DNA of 57,973 bases from Acetatifactor sp. (GTDB taxonomy: Bacteria; Bacillota; Clostridia; Lachnospirales; Lachnospiraceae). Made by a program: the position numbers and the translations under genes. The notes under the pieces are model-generated. The model was not told the DNA's origin, made no database searches, and worked only from the letters and a program-made list of their open reading frames with translations. Of the stretch, positions 48,640 to 57,973 are shown one piece after another; the stretch's first letter is position 1, and each line of letters begins with the position of its first letter. The stretch lies in assembly GCA_022511465.1 (NCBI GenBank), contig JAFLRM010000019.1, positions 1-57,973 of the forward strand, in the 5' to 3' direction.

Positions 48640-49986
48640 ATGGAGACAATCACCTTTGAAAACATAGAAGTGGACGGCATACCGTTTCGCAAAATTACGA
48701 GTCTTTCCATAAAGCATGCCGTCAACGAACATGGAACCTGTCACATTGAAGGAATATTGTGGCAATGGGATGCGGAGCAAACGATTAAACGCGCGGATGA
48801 ACATTCATATTTTACAATTACCACAAGCGCGGAAGGACAACCCAGCCGGCTATTCTGCGGAGTCATTCAGTCAATCCGTATGAAGAAGGAGAATGACTAT
48901 GCCGTAGTGACCGTTGACGGCATAACATCCAGCGGCAGATTGGACACTTTGAGAGGGAGTCGCACCTTCCAAAACACGACTCAGACCTACGAAGAGCTTC
49001 TGAGTCAGTTGCTAGAGGGACGAGGCACGATAGAAGTCACGGGACAGGACAAGTCTGTAGGAAGCTTTATCATCAAATGTGACGAGACAGACTGGGAGTT
49101 TATTGTCCGTATGGCATCCCGACTGGGGGTGCCTGCCTGTATCAATATTATATCTGAGGTACCGCAGATATATATTGGTATCCCTCACAAGGGCAAGACG
49201 GTTCGGGTGGATACGTCTTTTGTGGAGACGGGCAAAGCCTTGTCAAATGTGGTCGCTGGCGTTCAGCAGGTATCTGTCTATGAGTATGCCTATCTGGGAG
49301 ATGAACTGCAGTTAAACGGAAAAACATATATTATCCGATCAATACAGGCGGATCTGGTGGATGGATTGTTGGATTGTAGGTACTGTATCACAGTTTCCAA
49401 TGGATTTCAGGTTGCCAGAGTACCCAACCGACAGGCATCGGGAAGGATGATAAAAGGAAAAGTAGAGAAGGTAGAGAAGGACAGGGTGCAGGTATCTTTT
49501 CCATCTATTGACGCTTCATACGATGATAAGGGAGACTGGTGGTTTCCTTACGCTACCGCCTACTCCTCTCAGGACGGAAGCGGCTGGTACAGTATGCCGG
49601 CTCAGGGAGACGAGGTCAGAGTATTTTTCCCATCCGGCGACGAAGGTGAGGCATTTGCGGCGGGGGCGGTGGCAAAGCATGCCCGAACAAACCCCACTGA
49701 CAAAGCATGGACCGGCATTGGCGGAAAAGAGATACTGATGACGGAGGAAGGGCTCATTATCACATGTAAGGATCAGGAGATTTATATCAAACTTTCGGAT
49801 GAAGGAATAGAGATTTTTTCAAACAAAAACATCAACGTGACATCAAGCGCCAATGTCAATATCTCGGCGGGCAATACCGTCAAGATCATCGCAGAAGAGG
49901 AAGTCGTCCTGGGAACAGCACAGGCCCACATTAACATTCGGCAGGAGGGCATCAATGCTACGGGGCAGCAAATTGTTCTCGCATAA
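48640..49986 (+). CDS. VgrG-like spike protein
   Basis: 448 residues. The first 260 residues have the gp27-like two-barrel shape (KHAVNEHGTCHIEGIL, then FIIKCDETDWEFIVRMASRLG), followed by a gp5-like OB domain (KGKVEKVEKDRVQVSFPS, WWFPYATAYSSQDGSGWY, GDEVRVFFPSGDEGEAF) and a C-terminal triple beta-helix of alternating hydrophobic/polar repeats (ITCKDQEIYIKLSDEGIEIF, NVTSSANVNISAGNTVKI). This is the VgrG/PVC-type spike. It lacks a toxin extension. GGAGGAATAATT precedes the ATG, directly after the chaperone-like gene. Confidence 0.85.
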   Translation: METITFENIEVDGIPFRKITSLSIKHAVNEHGTCHIEGILWQWDAEQTIKRADEHSYFTITTSAEGQPSRLFCGVIQSIRMKKENDYAVVTVDGITSSGRLDTLRGSRTFQNTTQTYEELLSQLLEGRGTIEVTGQDKSVGSFIIKCDETDWEFIVRMASRLGVPACINIISEVPQIYIGIPHKGKTVRVDTSFVETGKALSNVVAGVQQVSVYEYAYLGDELQLNGKTYIIRSIQADLVDGLLDCRYCITVSNGFQVARVPNRQASGRMIKGKVEKVEKDRVQVSFPSIDASYDDKGDWWFPYATAYSSQDGSGWYSMPAQGDEVRVFFPSGDEGEAFAAGAVAKHARTNPTDKAWTGIGGKEILMTEEGLIITCKDQEIYIKLSDEGIEIFSNKNINVTSSANVNISAGNTVKIIAEEEVVLGTAQAHINIRQEGINATGQQIVLA

Positions 49987-50009
49987 GGTTTTATATAGGA
50001 GGACGGGTC

Positions 50010-51098
50010 GTGGAAACAATCAATTTTAAAGAGCTCTTTGAAAAAAACTGCTATGAGGTATCTGTGGGTGATCTGTTGCTGCAAACAGGGGAAGTCCTTC
50101 GGGAAAAAAGTAATCTGGTAATGGAAATGTTTGTTGAGCCTTTACAAGGTTTTTTCAATCTGCTGCTGGATTATCAAAAGCGAAAACTGGATGAGCCGGT
50201 TAGGCAAGTGTGTATTTCTTTCTTGAGAAGTGCCATGTACTTGGGAAATCCTGTACTGCTTGTGGAGGCGTACACAAATACCCCTTTTCTGGTGAAACCG
50301 GTCATGTCCTGTGAACTGAATGCCGCATGGATGTTTCCCTGCTGGGAGAAGTATCAGGAAAAAATGGAAGAGCGTATCCGCCAGCAGGCGCTTGGCAGAT
50401 ATGTCAGAGAGCCGGAGCGGAAGTCTTATGACTCTAAAGCTGTATCGGCGGTGCTGGGCTATCTGGTTATCTATCTGAAATATATGGTTCGCCAGTTGGA
50501 ACAATATCCTGAATGGAAAGAACTGGAGCAAACAAAAGACTTTACCATATCTTATGGGGAATACATGGACTGGCAGCTTACACTGAATCAAATACGCGAT
50601 GAGATAGACCCCTTTTTGTGCAGTGAAAAGGAGGACATGCATTTTCGAAAATTTGAAAAACAATGCTATGAAGAGAAAACCTTTCCGGATTGGATAATGG
50701 ATGACAGTATATTTCGGGAATGTACTTTTCGGAAGGTTACTTTTCGGGGTACGAGATTTCGCATGACACGTTTTTTTGACTGTATCTTTGAGGACTGTCA
50801 CTTTCAAGAGGTAGAGATGGGAGGGAGTTCCATTTTATCCAGCCGTGTGAAGAATACCGGATTTGAGAACTGTCGTCTTCTGGATGGTTTCTACCGACAG
50901 GGAAAAGCAAAAGTTCTCTATCCCCCAGTTGTCTTTCGGTGGAGTCTCTTGGAGTCGGTGCATTGGGAGGAAACACCGATAGAAGAAAAATGCTTTGTGG
51001 ATTGTCAGATATTTGATGAGACGGAGAGAGAAAATGAAATATTTCAGGATACCTCAGGATCGGCAGATATCCAATCCGATCGTACTGAGAGACATTGA
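50010..51098 (+). CDS. Pentapeptide-repeat protein
   Basis: 362 residues from a GTG start after AGGAGG. The N-terminal 225 residues are helical (SFLRSAMYLGNPVLLVEAYTN). The C-terminal part (about 228-345) has pentapeptide-like repeats: FRECTFRKVTFRGTRF, FFDCIFEDCHF and FENCRLLDGFY. This fold makes a right-handed beta-helix. Its 3' end overlaps the next gene by 65 bases. It sits between the spike and the RHS gene and may be an adaptor or an immunity-related protein; neither is established. Confidence 0.7.
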   Translation: METINFKELFEKNCYEVSVGDLLLQTGEVLREKSNLVMEMFVEPLQGFFNLLLDYQKRKLDEPVRQVCISFLRSAMYLGNPVLLVEAYTNTPFLVKPVMSCELNAAWMFPCWEKYQEKMEERIRQQALGRYVREPERKSYDSKAVSAVLGYLVIYLKYMVRQLEQYPEWKELEQTKDFTISYGEYMDWQLTLNQIRDEIDPFLCSEKEDMHFRKFEKQCYEEKTFPDWIMDDSIFRECTFRKVTFRGTRFRMTRFFDCIFEDCHFQEVEMGGSSILSSRVKNTGFENCRLLDGFYRQGKAKVLYPPVVFRWSLLESVHWEETPIEEKCFVDCQIFDETERENEIFQDTSGSADIQSDRTERH

Positions 51099-51567
51099 CA
51101 AAACTGTATATGTGGACGGTGCAGAGAGGCTTCGATTTAACAAGGTTTCGGATATGATCGTAACCTACTATCCCAATTCCCTGGATGTGGAAAAGCCAGA
51201 TATTCTATACTCGCCGGCTTTTTTGGTGTCCGACCGGCTTAAACGCCTGTTGGAAAAGTACGACTCCAAGATGCGGTTTAAAGGTATTCGGTGTTATCCT
51301 CAGGATTACGATGATCCGGAGTCTTTACTCTATTGGTGGCCGAGTCTCGACAAAATTGACTGTATGAGTGATAAAACGGAGAAATATTCCAACGGACTGA
51401 TTCACCGTCTGGTGATCCGGCCGGACAAAACTCAGGGGAAGCCCATACTGATGGTGGGTGGAACCATAGAGACCATCGTATTGGTCTCTATGGAACTGAC
51501 GGAGAGTATGTTGCGACGCGGCATGTGGGGAATGGATTACGTGCCGGTGGATATGGTGGATGCATAG
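51034..51567 (+). CDS. Imm11/DUF1629-like putative immunity protein
   Basis: 177 residues from the ATG at 51034 (GGAGAG site), giving MKYFRIPQDRQISNPI; an upstream in-frame start at 50995 would lie in the preceding gene. The sequence has a beta-rich start, FLVSDRLKRLLEKYDSKMRF in the middle and a C-terminal alpha/beta region. The SDRLKxLLE pattern recalls the Imm11 (DUF1629) group found next to RHS toxins. It overlaps the previous gene by 65 bases and lies directly upstream of the RHS gene, though classic immunity genes lie downstream of their toxin. Confidence 0.4.
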   Translation: MKYFRIPQDRQISNPIVLRDIDKTVYVDGAERLRFNKVSDMIVTYYPNSLDVEKPDILYSPAFLVSDRLKRLLEKYDSKMRFKGIRCYPQDYDDPESLLYWWPSLDKIDCMSDKTEKYSNGLIHRLVIRPDKTQGKPILMVGGTIETIVLVSMELTESMLRRGMWGMDYVPVDMVDA

Positions 51568-51600
51568 CATTGTAAGGTATGAAATGCGGAGGATGAAGAC

Positions 51601-54600
51601 ATGGAAAACACGGAAGCATTGGAAATTGGCAGAATATTAGTGGACATACCGCTACCCTATATCGCCGTGAAGGAATTATATATCACGGACAATGCAAATG
51701 AATATGGAACGTTATATCTATGTCTGACAATTCCGGATATGGAGGAGAAACCGGATGAGCGCTTGGAGGGGCAGCCCCTGGCCGTTTTCACTCCACAAGG
51801 GGAGGAAATATTTGCGGGATTATGTACCAATGCAAGCCTTGGTTGCAAAAACGGATATGTGGAAATGTCTCTGGAGGCAAAAGGTCACGCTTATGTCACG
51901 GATCAGACTCCCAAGAACAGAACTTTTCAATCTTCGGAAAAAACAATGGGACAGATTGCGGACATGGTACTGGAAGAGTATTCCGTGTCTCTGCAGGTGG
52001 AGCGGGATATTCCCATTGAGCAGATGCTCTCACAGCAGGAAGAGACAGACTGGCAGTTTCTCAAAAGAATAGCAAACCAGTTTGGAATGATGTTGTTTAC
52101 TGATATCAAATCCTCCCAAATACGGATCCACATAGGAACGGTGGCATTCTCTGACTGTGAGTTGATACTGGAAAATGAATATGCCGTCAAAGATATTGCA
52201 GCATACTGGGATGTGAAGCAGAATGTGCGGAAGGATGCCTCCGCGTATGAGTTCCTGCAGACCGGAGGAAGTACGAGCGATTTGACCGTGGGAAGCGGCT
52301 GCGTGACCCAGGGAAAAGGTGCGCCGCAGATTGTGACCAAAAGTGAGATCATATCTGAGGGGGGCATGCTGCGTAACGAGATCCTTTTAACCTATGTGGA
52401 TGGCGTTATTCCTACGTCCATGACCGCTTCGGGTCAAAGCCACGCAGCCGGATCGATAGGCAGAACTGAGGCAACATCTTTTACCAGCGTGCTGACGGGA
52501 GAAGTGACGGGCGTGTACGGCACGGATATTGAGGTCGAGTTTGACGAGGGACAGGGAGGCGTCCGGCGGATTCCTTACACTACCTCTTTGGGAAATGATA
52601 TCTATGTTATGCCGGATAAGGGAGATAAGGTTTTTTGTTACTATGACAACAGCGGTGAGATTGTAGCGCTTGGAAGCAAGTTTGAAAACACCTCTTATCC
52701 TGACTTTAACAAGCCAAATGAAAAAAGCTTTACTGCCAACAATCGAATGATTAAATTCCTTGAGGACGGCATTGATTTGATTGCAAACCGTGATGAATAT
52801 GACGGGAAAGGAGGAAATCAAGTAAAGATTATCTTTTCTGATACAGACGGAATTGACATTTCGTCAGCGGGAGACATCAATATTACTGCAGACTTAAACC
52901 TTCTTCTACAGGCAAAGGATCTGTCTGTGGAAGAGGAAGTGCAGACGGAGTGGTTTGATGACTCGTTTGCGGCCAACATGGAGAAATTTAGCGGGCGAGT
53001 TGAAAAGGGACACACTCTATATGAAGAGCATAAAGGAACAGTACCCTCGCCTGAATTTTGGGAAGAACTGCGCAGTATGGCATGGGAAAGCACTAAGAAA
53101 GGAGCCATTGAGACTCTGAAATCTCCGGTTGACTTTCTGTTTAATTTTTATGATCAAATCAAGCAGGAGACTCAGAAAGATCCGGAAAAGCTCAGATTTC
53201 ATGATGTGAAAGATAAGAGGATATCTCTCATTGCCATGCAGGGATTAAAACTTTCTGTAGGGGATTCCTGTATTTTGATCGGAAAAAGCTATGTGATCCT
53301 AAGCGCCAACTATTTTGAACAGTTGGGACTTGTACCTAAGGAAGGGTATATTGAGATCAGTGAAAGTCAGAGGACAGGCATGGATGTTTTTCTGGACTTT
53401 GTGAATCTGGTTATCGATGTGGCATGCATGATCGCCCCTGTTCTATATCCGTTAAAATTAATCAGCGCCTCGATATATGTTTTTCGCGGAGACTATACCT
53501 CAGCGGTGATTAGCCTAATCCCCAGCGGTGCCGTTACTAAGATGATTGGCAAGGCAGTGAAAGGAAGTTCAAAGGCAACTAAAATATTAAATGAGGCAAA
53601 CAAGGTCATGGCGGGATTGGAAATGGCCAATGCTATGGGTAATTTGTCGCTTGCCGAATATCGGTTAAGGAAATTGTTTAACGAAGAAGGTTTCGGCATG
53701 ATAAACGATCTGGAAACCTGGGAAAACGTTTTGTTAGGCTTCCAGTCTGCAGGATCAATTTATGGTGTCGCAAGGGATATGGATGAGGCATCACGCAATA
53801 CTCAAAACAGTAATATGCCGGTTGGGGACAACGGCAAAATACAAGGCGACGGACAATCGGGTGGTTCCGAGGGATCCACGGGACAAGGTACGGAAGCCAG
53901 CAAAACAAAAAAGAGCAATGAACAAAGTGCGATAGATCCTGTTGATGTAGTGACAGGAAGCCAGAAGATTGCGCAGGCGGAACTGGTAATTAAGGATGTG
54001 AGTGGCGATTTTGTCATTCGAAGATACTATGAGTCTATTTACAAAAATGGTCATAGTTTATTAGGTGAACGTTGGTTTTTAAACGTTGGCAGTTATTTGT
54101 ATATTCAGGGCAGCAATGCGACCATTTTATTGCCCAACCGTCATTTGGAGCGATTTGCTCGAAATGAGGATGGTTTATGGGAGAATCTACGTGGTAAAGA
54201 TGGTTCTGTAACACTGAAAGATAAAAACCGAGGGTATGAATTGTATCAAAAGATAGAAGAAAAAACCTACCGGTATGACAGTGATGGTAAACTGACAGGG
54301 ATAGTGGATCGTAACGGAAATGTCATCATATTAAAATATGTAGGTGCAGTTCTGGTGGAAATGGATTTTCCCAGCGGGCAGGTGATATCTTTCCATTATG
54401 AAAATAATAAACTGACCTATCTGGAAGATATTATTGGAAGGAGAGTTCGGTATCGCTACAAGGGTGAACTTCTCACGGAAGTTACCTATCCCAACGGAGG
54501 AACAATCATTTATTCCTATACCGCGGAAGGATATCTGGAAAGTATTACAGATCAAAATGGAAACAGGTATGTGCGGAATGAATATGCACAAGATGGAAGG

Positions 54601-57600
54601 GTCACCAGACAGTTTTTGGGAGAAAATACGGAGATGGTCATCCTCTATGATGACAACAACCGTATCAATACTTTCTTGAATTTGGAAAACAATGACCGCG
54701 TGGAGTATCATTACAACAAGGATAAGCTGATCGTGAAAACGGTCTATGCTGACGGAAGTAACGAAGAAATCCGTTACGATGAACGGGAGAATAAGATATG
54801 GGAGAAGGATAGAAGGGGCAATGAACGGACCAGATTATTCAATGAGGACAGTTGTCTGGTGGAACAATGTATGCCGAATCATCTGATTACCCACTATGAG
54901 TATGATGAGAATGGAAGGCTGAGCGGTTTGTGGGACAATGCCGGAAGCAGACGTTGGTTCCGCTATGATCGGCATGGAAACCCAGTGGAGATCTGTCAGG
55001 AAATAGCGGACGGTGTGGTGCAGAAAGTGCAGTTTACATATGACTCTCTGGGCAGGACTTTGGAAGTGCTAGACGCCAATGGGAATGTGACAAAGTACTC
55101 CTACGAGGGAAAATGTCCCTTGCCTTCTTCGCTCACTACGCCAGAAAATGATACCTACCAGTACCGCTACGACAAAGCGGGTCGTTGTATGGAAGTCTCT
55201 AGCGCACAGGGAACTACCCGGTACGCATATAATCATATGAACTATCCTACCATGGTGACTAATCCATTAGGGGAGACTACTAAGTATTACTATGATGGTC
55301 TCTGTAATCTGACCAGAGTAGTAAAGCCCAATCAGACGGGGAAAGATGGAAGCAACATTGGGATACAGTACATTTACGATTCCCTTGATGCAGTAGTAAA
55401 AATGGTGGATGCTTTGGGCAATGTTTGGGCAACCCCGAGAGATGTCGCAGGAAATATCTTAAAGGAGATTCACCCTGAGACATACAATCCCTCTACAGGG
55501 GATGGAGAGGGTATTTCCTATGAATATGACGTATTTGATCATCGCACCAGAATATGCTATCCGGATGGCGGTGTAGAGCGGATAAAGTACGATGCATCGG
55601 GGAATATCATCAAGAAGATATCTCCTATGCAGTATGATGAAGGGAGGGATGACGGCGCAGGATGGTGCTATGAATATGACGAAATGAACCGTCTGATCCA
55701 GATTACCGATCCGGAGGGTGTTGTACAACAGCGCTATGTTTATGATCTTCAGGGTAATGTGGTAAAACGAATTACGGCTAAAGGATATCTGGCAGGCGAC
55801 AATGATGAAGAGCAAATAGGAGAATTGTACCGCTATAATTACATGGGGTGGGTTACTGAGGCCCGGAAACCCATGAAAGAAGAGAACGGTGAGATTCTAT
55901 ATCAATTAATCCAGTATCGTCATGATCAGGCCGGAAATCTGGTGAAAGAACTGCGATATCGGGATTACCAGACCATTGACAGCGAAAAAGGAGTAATCCA
56001 CACTATTGACTATGAATATGACCGGAATAACCGTTTGATCCGGGTTAGTGACTGTACCGGGGCGGTCATGGAATACCAATATGACTGTGAGAACAGGAGA
56101 ACCTTGGAGAAGAGGCGGATCAGTGACACGGTGGAGCAAAAATTGGTCTATGTTTATGACGGGGCTGGCCGACTGATTGAGACAAAAGAGAGCGCCGATG
56201 AGGATGGTTGTGGTCGTAAAATTTCCGTCACCAGATATGAGTATGACCACAACGGGAATCTGACCAGGATTCTCCTGCCTTACGGTGCAGAGATTCGGCG
56301 GGAATACGATGTAGCGGATCGTCTGACCGCAGAGATCCATCTGGAGAAAAAGACAGGGCTTCATAACACTACAAGGTTTACCTACGATAAAGCCGGAAAT
56401 CTAATCTGTATCACGGATAATCTGGGAAGGGAGACCCGGATGGAGTACAGTCTGCTGCGTCAGGAGACCTGTCGCATGGAGAAGGACGGAGGCATGACCC
56501 GAACCTTCTACGATTTGGACCAAAGGCGTGTGAAAGTCCTGCGACCCAAAGAATGCCAAGAGGGAATCGGTATAGGAGAACAATATTCCTATGACCTGCA
56601 GGGACGGCTCCTAACCGTAACCCGTTCCGATGGGGTAGTGCAGGAGAATCACACCTATGACGTAGGAGGTCTGCTGATCCGCAGCATTGACAGTATTGGG
56701 AATAGCATCCACTATAAATACGACTTAGGAGATCGCCGAATATATGCCTGTACGGACAGCGGATCGGGACAGCAGTACGAGTATGATGCGTCAGGAAGCA
56801 TCACCGGCATAGTGGACGGCGAGGGCAACCGGACAGAGTATGTGTTGGATGAGTGGGGACGCATCGTGGAGGTAAAGCGTGCAGACGGCGTCGGCGAGTT
56901 TTACCGTTACGATTATGCCGGCAACGTTATCCTGAGCGTGGATGGCAATGGCAACACCACTCAGTATGAGTACAACTGTGCGGGAAAACTTTCCCGTATG
57001 ACCGACCCTACCGGTGCGCAGGAGCAATATTATTATGACATTGGCAACCGCCTGTGCCAGAAGACTGACAGGAATGGTATCATAACTAACTATGCCTACA
57101 ATTTATATGGGAATCTGACCGGACGGAAGGCCCGGAATCCTTCCCAGCCGGATAGAAAACTCTCTGAGACGTATGAATACACACCGGAGGGCTTGTTAAA
57201 GTCAGCCATCTCCGGGGGAATGCGCTATGGTTATGAGTATGACGGAATGAACCGTCTGGTCAGGAAGTCTGCCAGTGGCAGAACTTTGCTGTCCTATGCC
57301 TATGACTTAAATGGCAATCTGACTCATCAGAAAGATGTCACCGGGAAGATAACGGAATATCGGTACAATTCCATTGACTTGCTGGAGAATGTGACGGATA
57401 ATGGGAACATGGTGGTGGAATATTTATACCATCCGGATGGTACAATAAAGGGATTGTTTAAGGGTGCATTATATGCGGAATATAAATATGATGCCGACCG
57501 AAACCTGACTGGTTTGAAGACCACACTGGATAGGGAATTGTTGGTGGACAATCATTACCATTTTGACAAGAATGGCAATCAAATCGTGAAGCAGCAGATA

Positions 57601-57973
57601 GGCGGAACTACCCGCTATACCTATGATGTCTTGAACCAACTGACCAAAGTAGAGTACCCTTCCTACACGGAGGAACTTTACTACGACAAGGCCGGGAACC
57701 GCAGCCGCAGGGTAATCGGTGGAACGGAGGAGCTGTACCGCTATGATCCCAGAAACCGGCTGACAGAATACACAAAAGGAGGGATGTCCAATACATTTAC
57801 ATATGACAACGCAGGCAATCTTCTGACTGACGACAGGGCCAGATATACTTACGATGTCTTCAACCGCACAGAGAAGGTTGAGACCTTCGATGGGCATATA
57901 CAGATCAACCGCTATGATGCGGAAGGACTTCGTCAGGAACTGGAAGAAGACGGAAAACTGGTACAGTTTATCT
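51601..57973 (+). CDS. VgrG-RHS fusion polymorphic toxin, truncated by the window edge
   Basis: A single open frame of at least 2,124 codons with no stop before the window end; start after GGAGG (51588-51592). Residues 1-300: VgrG gp27-like part (DWQFLKRIANQFGMMLF). About 300-365: gp5-like OB part (GEVTGVYGTDIEVEF, VMPDKGDKVFCYYDNSGE). About 400-445: beta-helix (IDISSAGDINITADLNLLL). About 595-640: hydrophobic segment (VFLDFVNLVIDVACMIAP). From about 779: RHS start (DPVDVVTGSQ), then YD repeats to the end (YEYDENGRLSGLW type). The last visible residues RYDAEGLRQE belong to the end of a typical RHS core, so the toxin domain should start just outside. It would be injected as a spike-linked cargo. 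Confidence 0.87.
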   Translation, partial: MENTEALEIGRILVDIPLPYIAVKELYITDNANEYGTLYLCLTIPDMEEKPDERLEGQPLAVFTPQGEEIFAGLCTNASLGCKNGYVEMSLEAKGHAYVTDQTPKNRTFQSSEKTMGQIADMVLEEYSVSLQVERDIPIEQMLSQQEETDWQFLKRIANQFGMMLFTDIKSSQIRIHIGTVAFSDCELILENEYAVKDIAAYWDVKQNVRKDASAYEFLQTGGSTSDLTVGSGCVTQGKGAPQIVTKSEIISEGGMLRNEILLTYVDGVIPTSMTASGQSHAAGSIGRTEATSFTSVLTGEVTGVYGTDIEVEFDEGQGGVRRIPYTTSLGNDIYVMPDKGDKVFCYYDNSGEIVALGSKFENTSYPDFNKPNEKSFTANNRMIKFLEDGIDLIANRDEYDGKGGNQVKIIFSDTDGIDISSAGDINITADLNLLLQAKDLSVEEEVQTEWFDDSFAANMEKFSGRVEKGHTLYEEHKGTVPSPEFWEELRSMAWESTKKGAIETLKSPVDFLFNFYDQIKQETQKDPEKLRFHDVKDKRISLIAMQGLKLSVGDSCILIGKSYVILSANYFEQLGLVPKEGYIEISESQRTGMDVFLDFVNLVIDVACMIAPVLYPLKLISASIYVFRGDYTSAVISLIPSGAVTKMIGKAVKGSSKATKILNEANKVMAGLEMANAMGNLSLAEYRLRKLFNEEGFGMINDLETWENVLLGFQSAGSIYGVARDMDEASRNTQNSNMPVGDNGKIQGDGQSGGSEGSTGQGTEASKTKKSNEQSAIDPVDVVTGSQKIAQAELVIKDVSGDFVIRRYYESIYKNGHSLLGERWFLNVGSYLYIQGSNATILLPNRHLERFARNEDGLWENLRGKDGSVTLKDKNRGYELYQKIEEKTYRYDSDGKLTGIVDRNGNVIILKYVGAVLVEMDFPSGQVISFHYENNKLTYLEDIIGRRVRYRYKGELLTEVTYPNGGTIIYSYTAEGYLESITDQNGNRYVRNEYAQDGRVTRQFLGENTEMVILYDDNNRINTFLNLENNDRVEYHYNKDKLIVKTVYADGSNEEIRYDERENKIWEKDRRGNERTRLFNEDSCLVEQCMPNHLITHYEYDENGRLSGLWDNAGSRRWFRYDRHGNPVEICQEIADGVVQKVQFTYDSLGRTLEVLDANGNVTKYSYEGKCPLPSSLTTPENDTYQYRYDKAGRCMEVSSAQGTTRYAYNHMNYPTMVTNPLGETTKYYYDGLCNLTRVVKPNQTGKDGSNIGIQYIYDSLDAVVKMVDALGNVWATPRDVAGNILKEIHPETYNPSTGDGEGISYEYDVFDHRTRICYPDGGVERIKYDASGNIIKKISPMQYDEGRDDGAGWCYEYDEMNRLIQITDPEGVVQQRYVYDLQGNVVKRITAKGYLAGDNDEEQIGELYRYNYMGWVTEARKPMKEENGEILYQLIQYRHDQAGNLVKELRYRDYQTIDSEKGVIHTIDYEYDRNNRLIRVSDCTGAVMEYQYDCENRRTLEKRRISDTVEQKLVYVYDGAGRLIETKESADEDGCGRKISVTRYEYDHNGNLTRILLPYGAEIRREYDVADRLTAEIHLEKKTGLHNTTRFTYDKAGNLICITDNLGRETRMEYSLLRQETCRMEKDGGMTRTFYDLDQRRVKVLRPKECQEGIGIGEQYSYDLQGRLLTVTRSDGVVQENHTYDVGGLLIRSIDSIGNSIHYKYDLGDRRIYACTDSGSGQQYEYDASGSITGIVDGEGNRTEYVLDEWGRIVEVKRADGVGEFYRYDYAGNVILSVDGNGNTTQYEYNCAGKLSRMTDPTGAQEQYYYDIGNRLCQKTDRNGIITNYAYNLYGNLTGRKARNPSQPDRKLSETYEYTPEGLLKSAISGGMRYGYEYDGMNRLVRKSASGRTLLSYAYDLNGNLTHQKDVTGKITEYRYNSIDLLENVTDNGNMVVEYLYHPDGTIKGLFKGALYAEYKYDADRNLTGLKTTLDRELLVDNHYHFDKNGNQIVKQQIGGTTRYTYDVLNQLTKVEYPSYTEELYYDKAGNRSRRVIGGTEELYRYDPRNRLTEYTKGGMSNTFTYDNAGNLLTDDRARYTYDVFNRTEKVETFDGHIQINRYDAEGLRQELEEDGKLVQFI

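Overview
The window looks like chromosome from a Gram-positive anaerobe of the Clostridia, most likely a Lachnospiraceae-type gut commensal. This is inferred from the Firmicutes-style Shine-Dalgarno sites, TTGACA/TATAAT promoters, the DUF5688, FIST-GGDEF and VanG/VanT-type proteins, and a tRNA without an encoded CCA. Nothing here is plasmid- or phage-like as a whole.

Layout. (1) 0-8.4 kb: a membrane protein, then a beta-glucoside PTS operon controlled by a LicT-type antiterminator with its RAT site and terminator. The operon carries its own HPr and Enzyme I. (2) 8.5-11.6 kb: a FIST-GGDEF signalling protein and an MFS transporter. (3) 11.7-20.5 kb: a minus-strand operon (response regulator, histidine kinase, ABC ATPase, FtsX-type permease) divergent from a VanG-like D-Ala-D-Ser-type ligase and a VanT-like membrane serine/alanine racemase; a YqeG phosphatase follows. 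(4) 20.6-28.6 kb: housekeeping genes (GNAT, aroE, an AroK-AroQ fusion, efp, tRNA-Arg, an SH3 protein, gdhA). A long, strongly base-paired non-coding element lies just upstream of aroE. (5) 28.5-29.8 kb: a small AT-rich island with a DUF3800 gene and a broken partner gene, bracketed by a 20-bp duplication of the gdhA 3' end. (6) 29.9-31.8 kb: a short SD-preceded peptide frame, a LytTR response regulator and a soluble GHKL-type kinase. (7) 32.0 kb to the right edge: a co-directional cluster that looks like a contractile (T6SS/eCIS-like) injection system.

The right-hand cluster is the most interesting part. It encodes a VWA membrane protein, a probable sheath protein, two paralogous tube-like proteins, a J-domain protein, two FHA proteins, an intact PP2C phosphatase, a PP2C-like pseudophosphatase with TM and TPR segments, three unknown proteins that may be baseplate parts, an Hsp70/actin-fold protein, a PAAR-like (DUF4280) protein fused to a papain/C39-like peptidase, an Eag/DcrB-like putative chaperone, a VgrG-like spike, a pentapeptide-repeat protein, an Imm11-like protein, and a VgrG-RHS fusion of more than 2,100 residues that runs off the window. 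The architecture combines injection machinery, phospho-threonine signalling and a dedicated Hsp70/J pair. No Ser/Thr kinase, ClpV-like ATPase or TssJLM-like membrane complex is visible here. Assignments of sheath, tube and baseplate rest on size, order and fold impressions and need profile searches.
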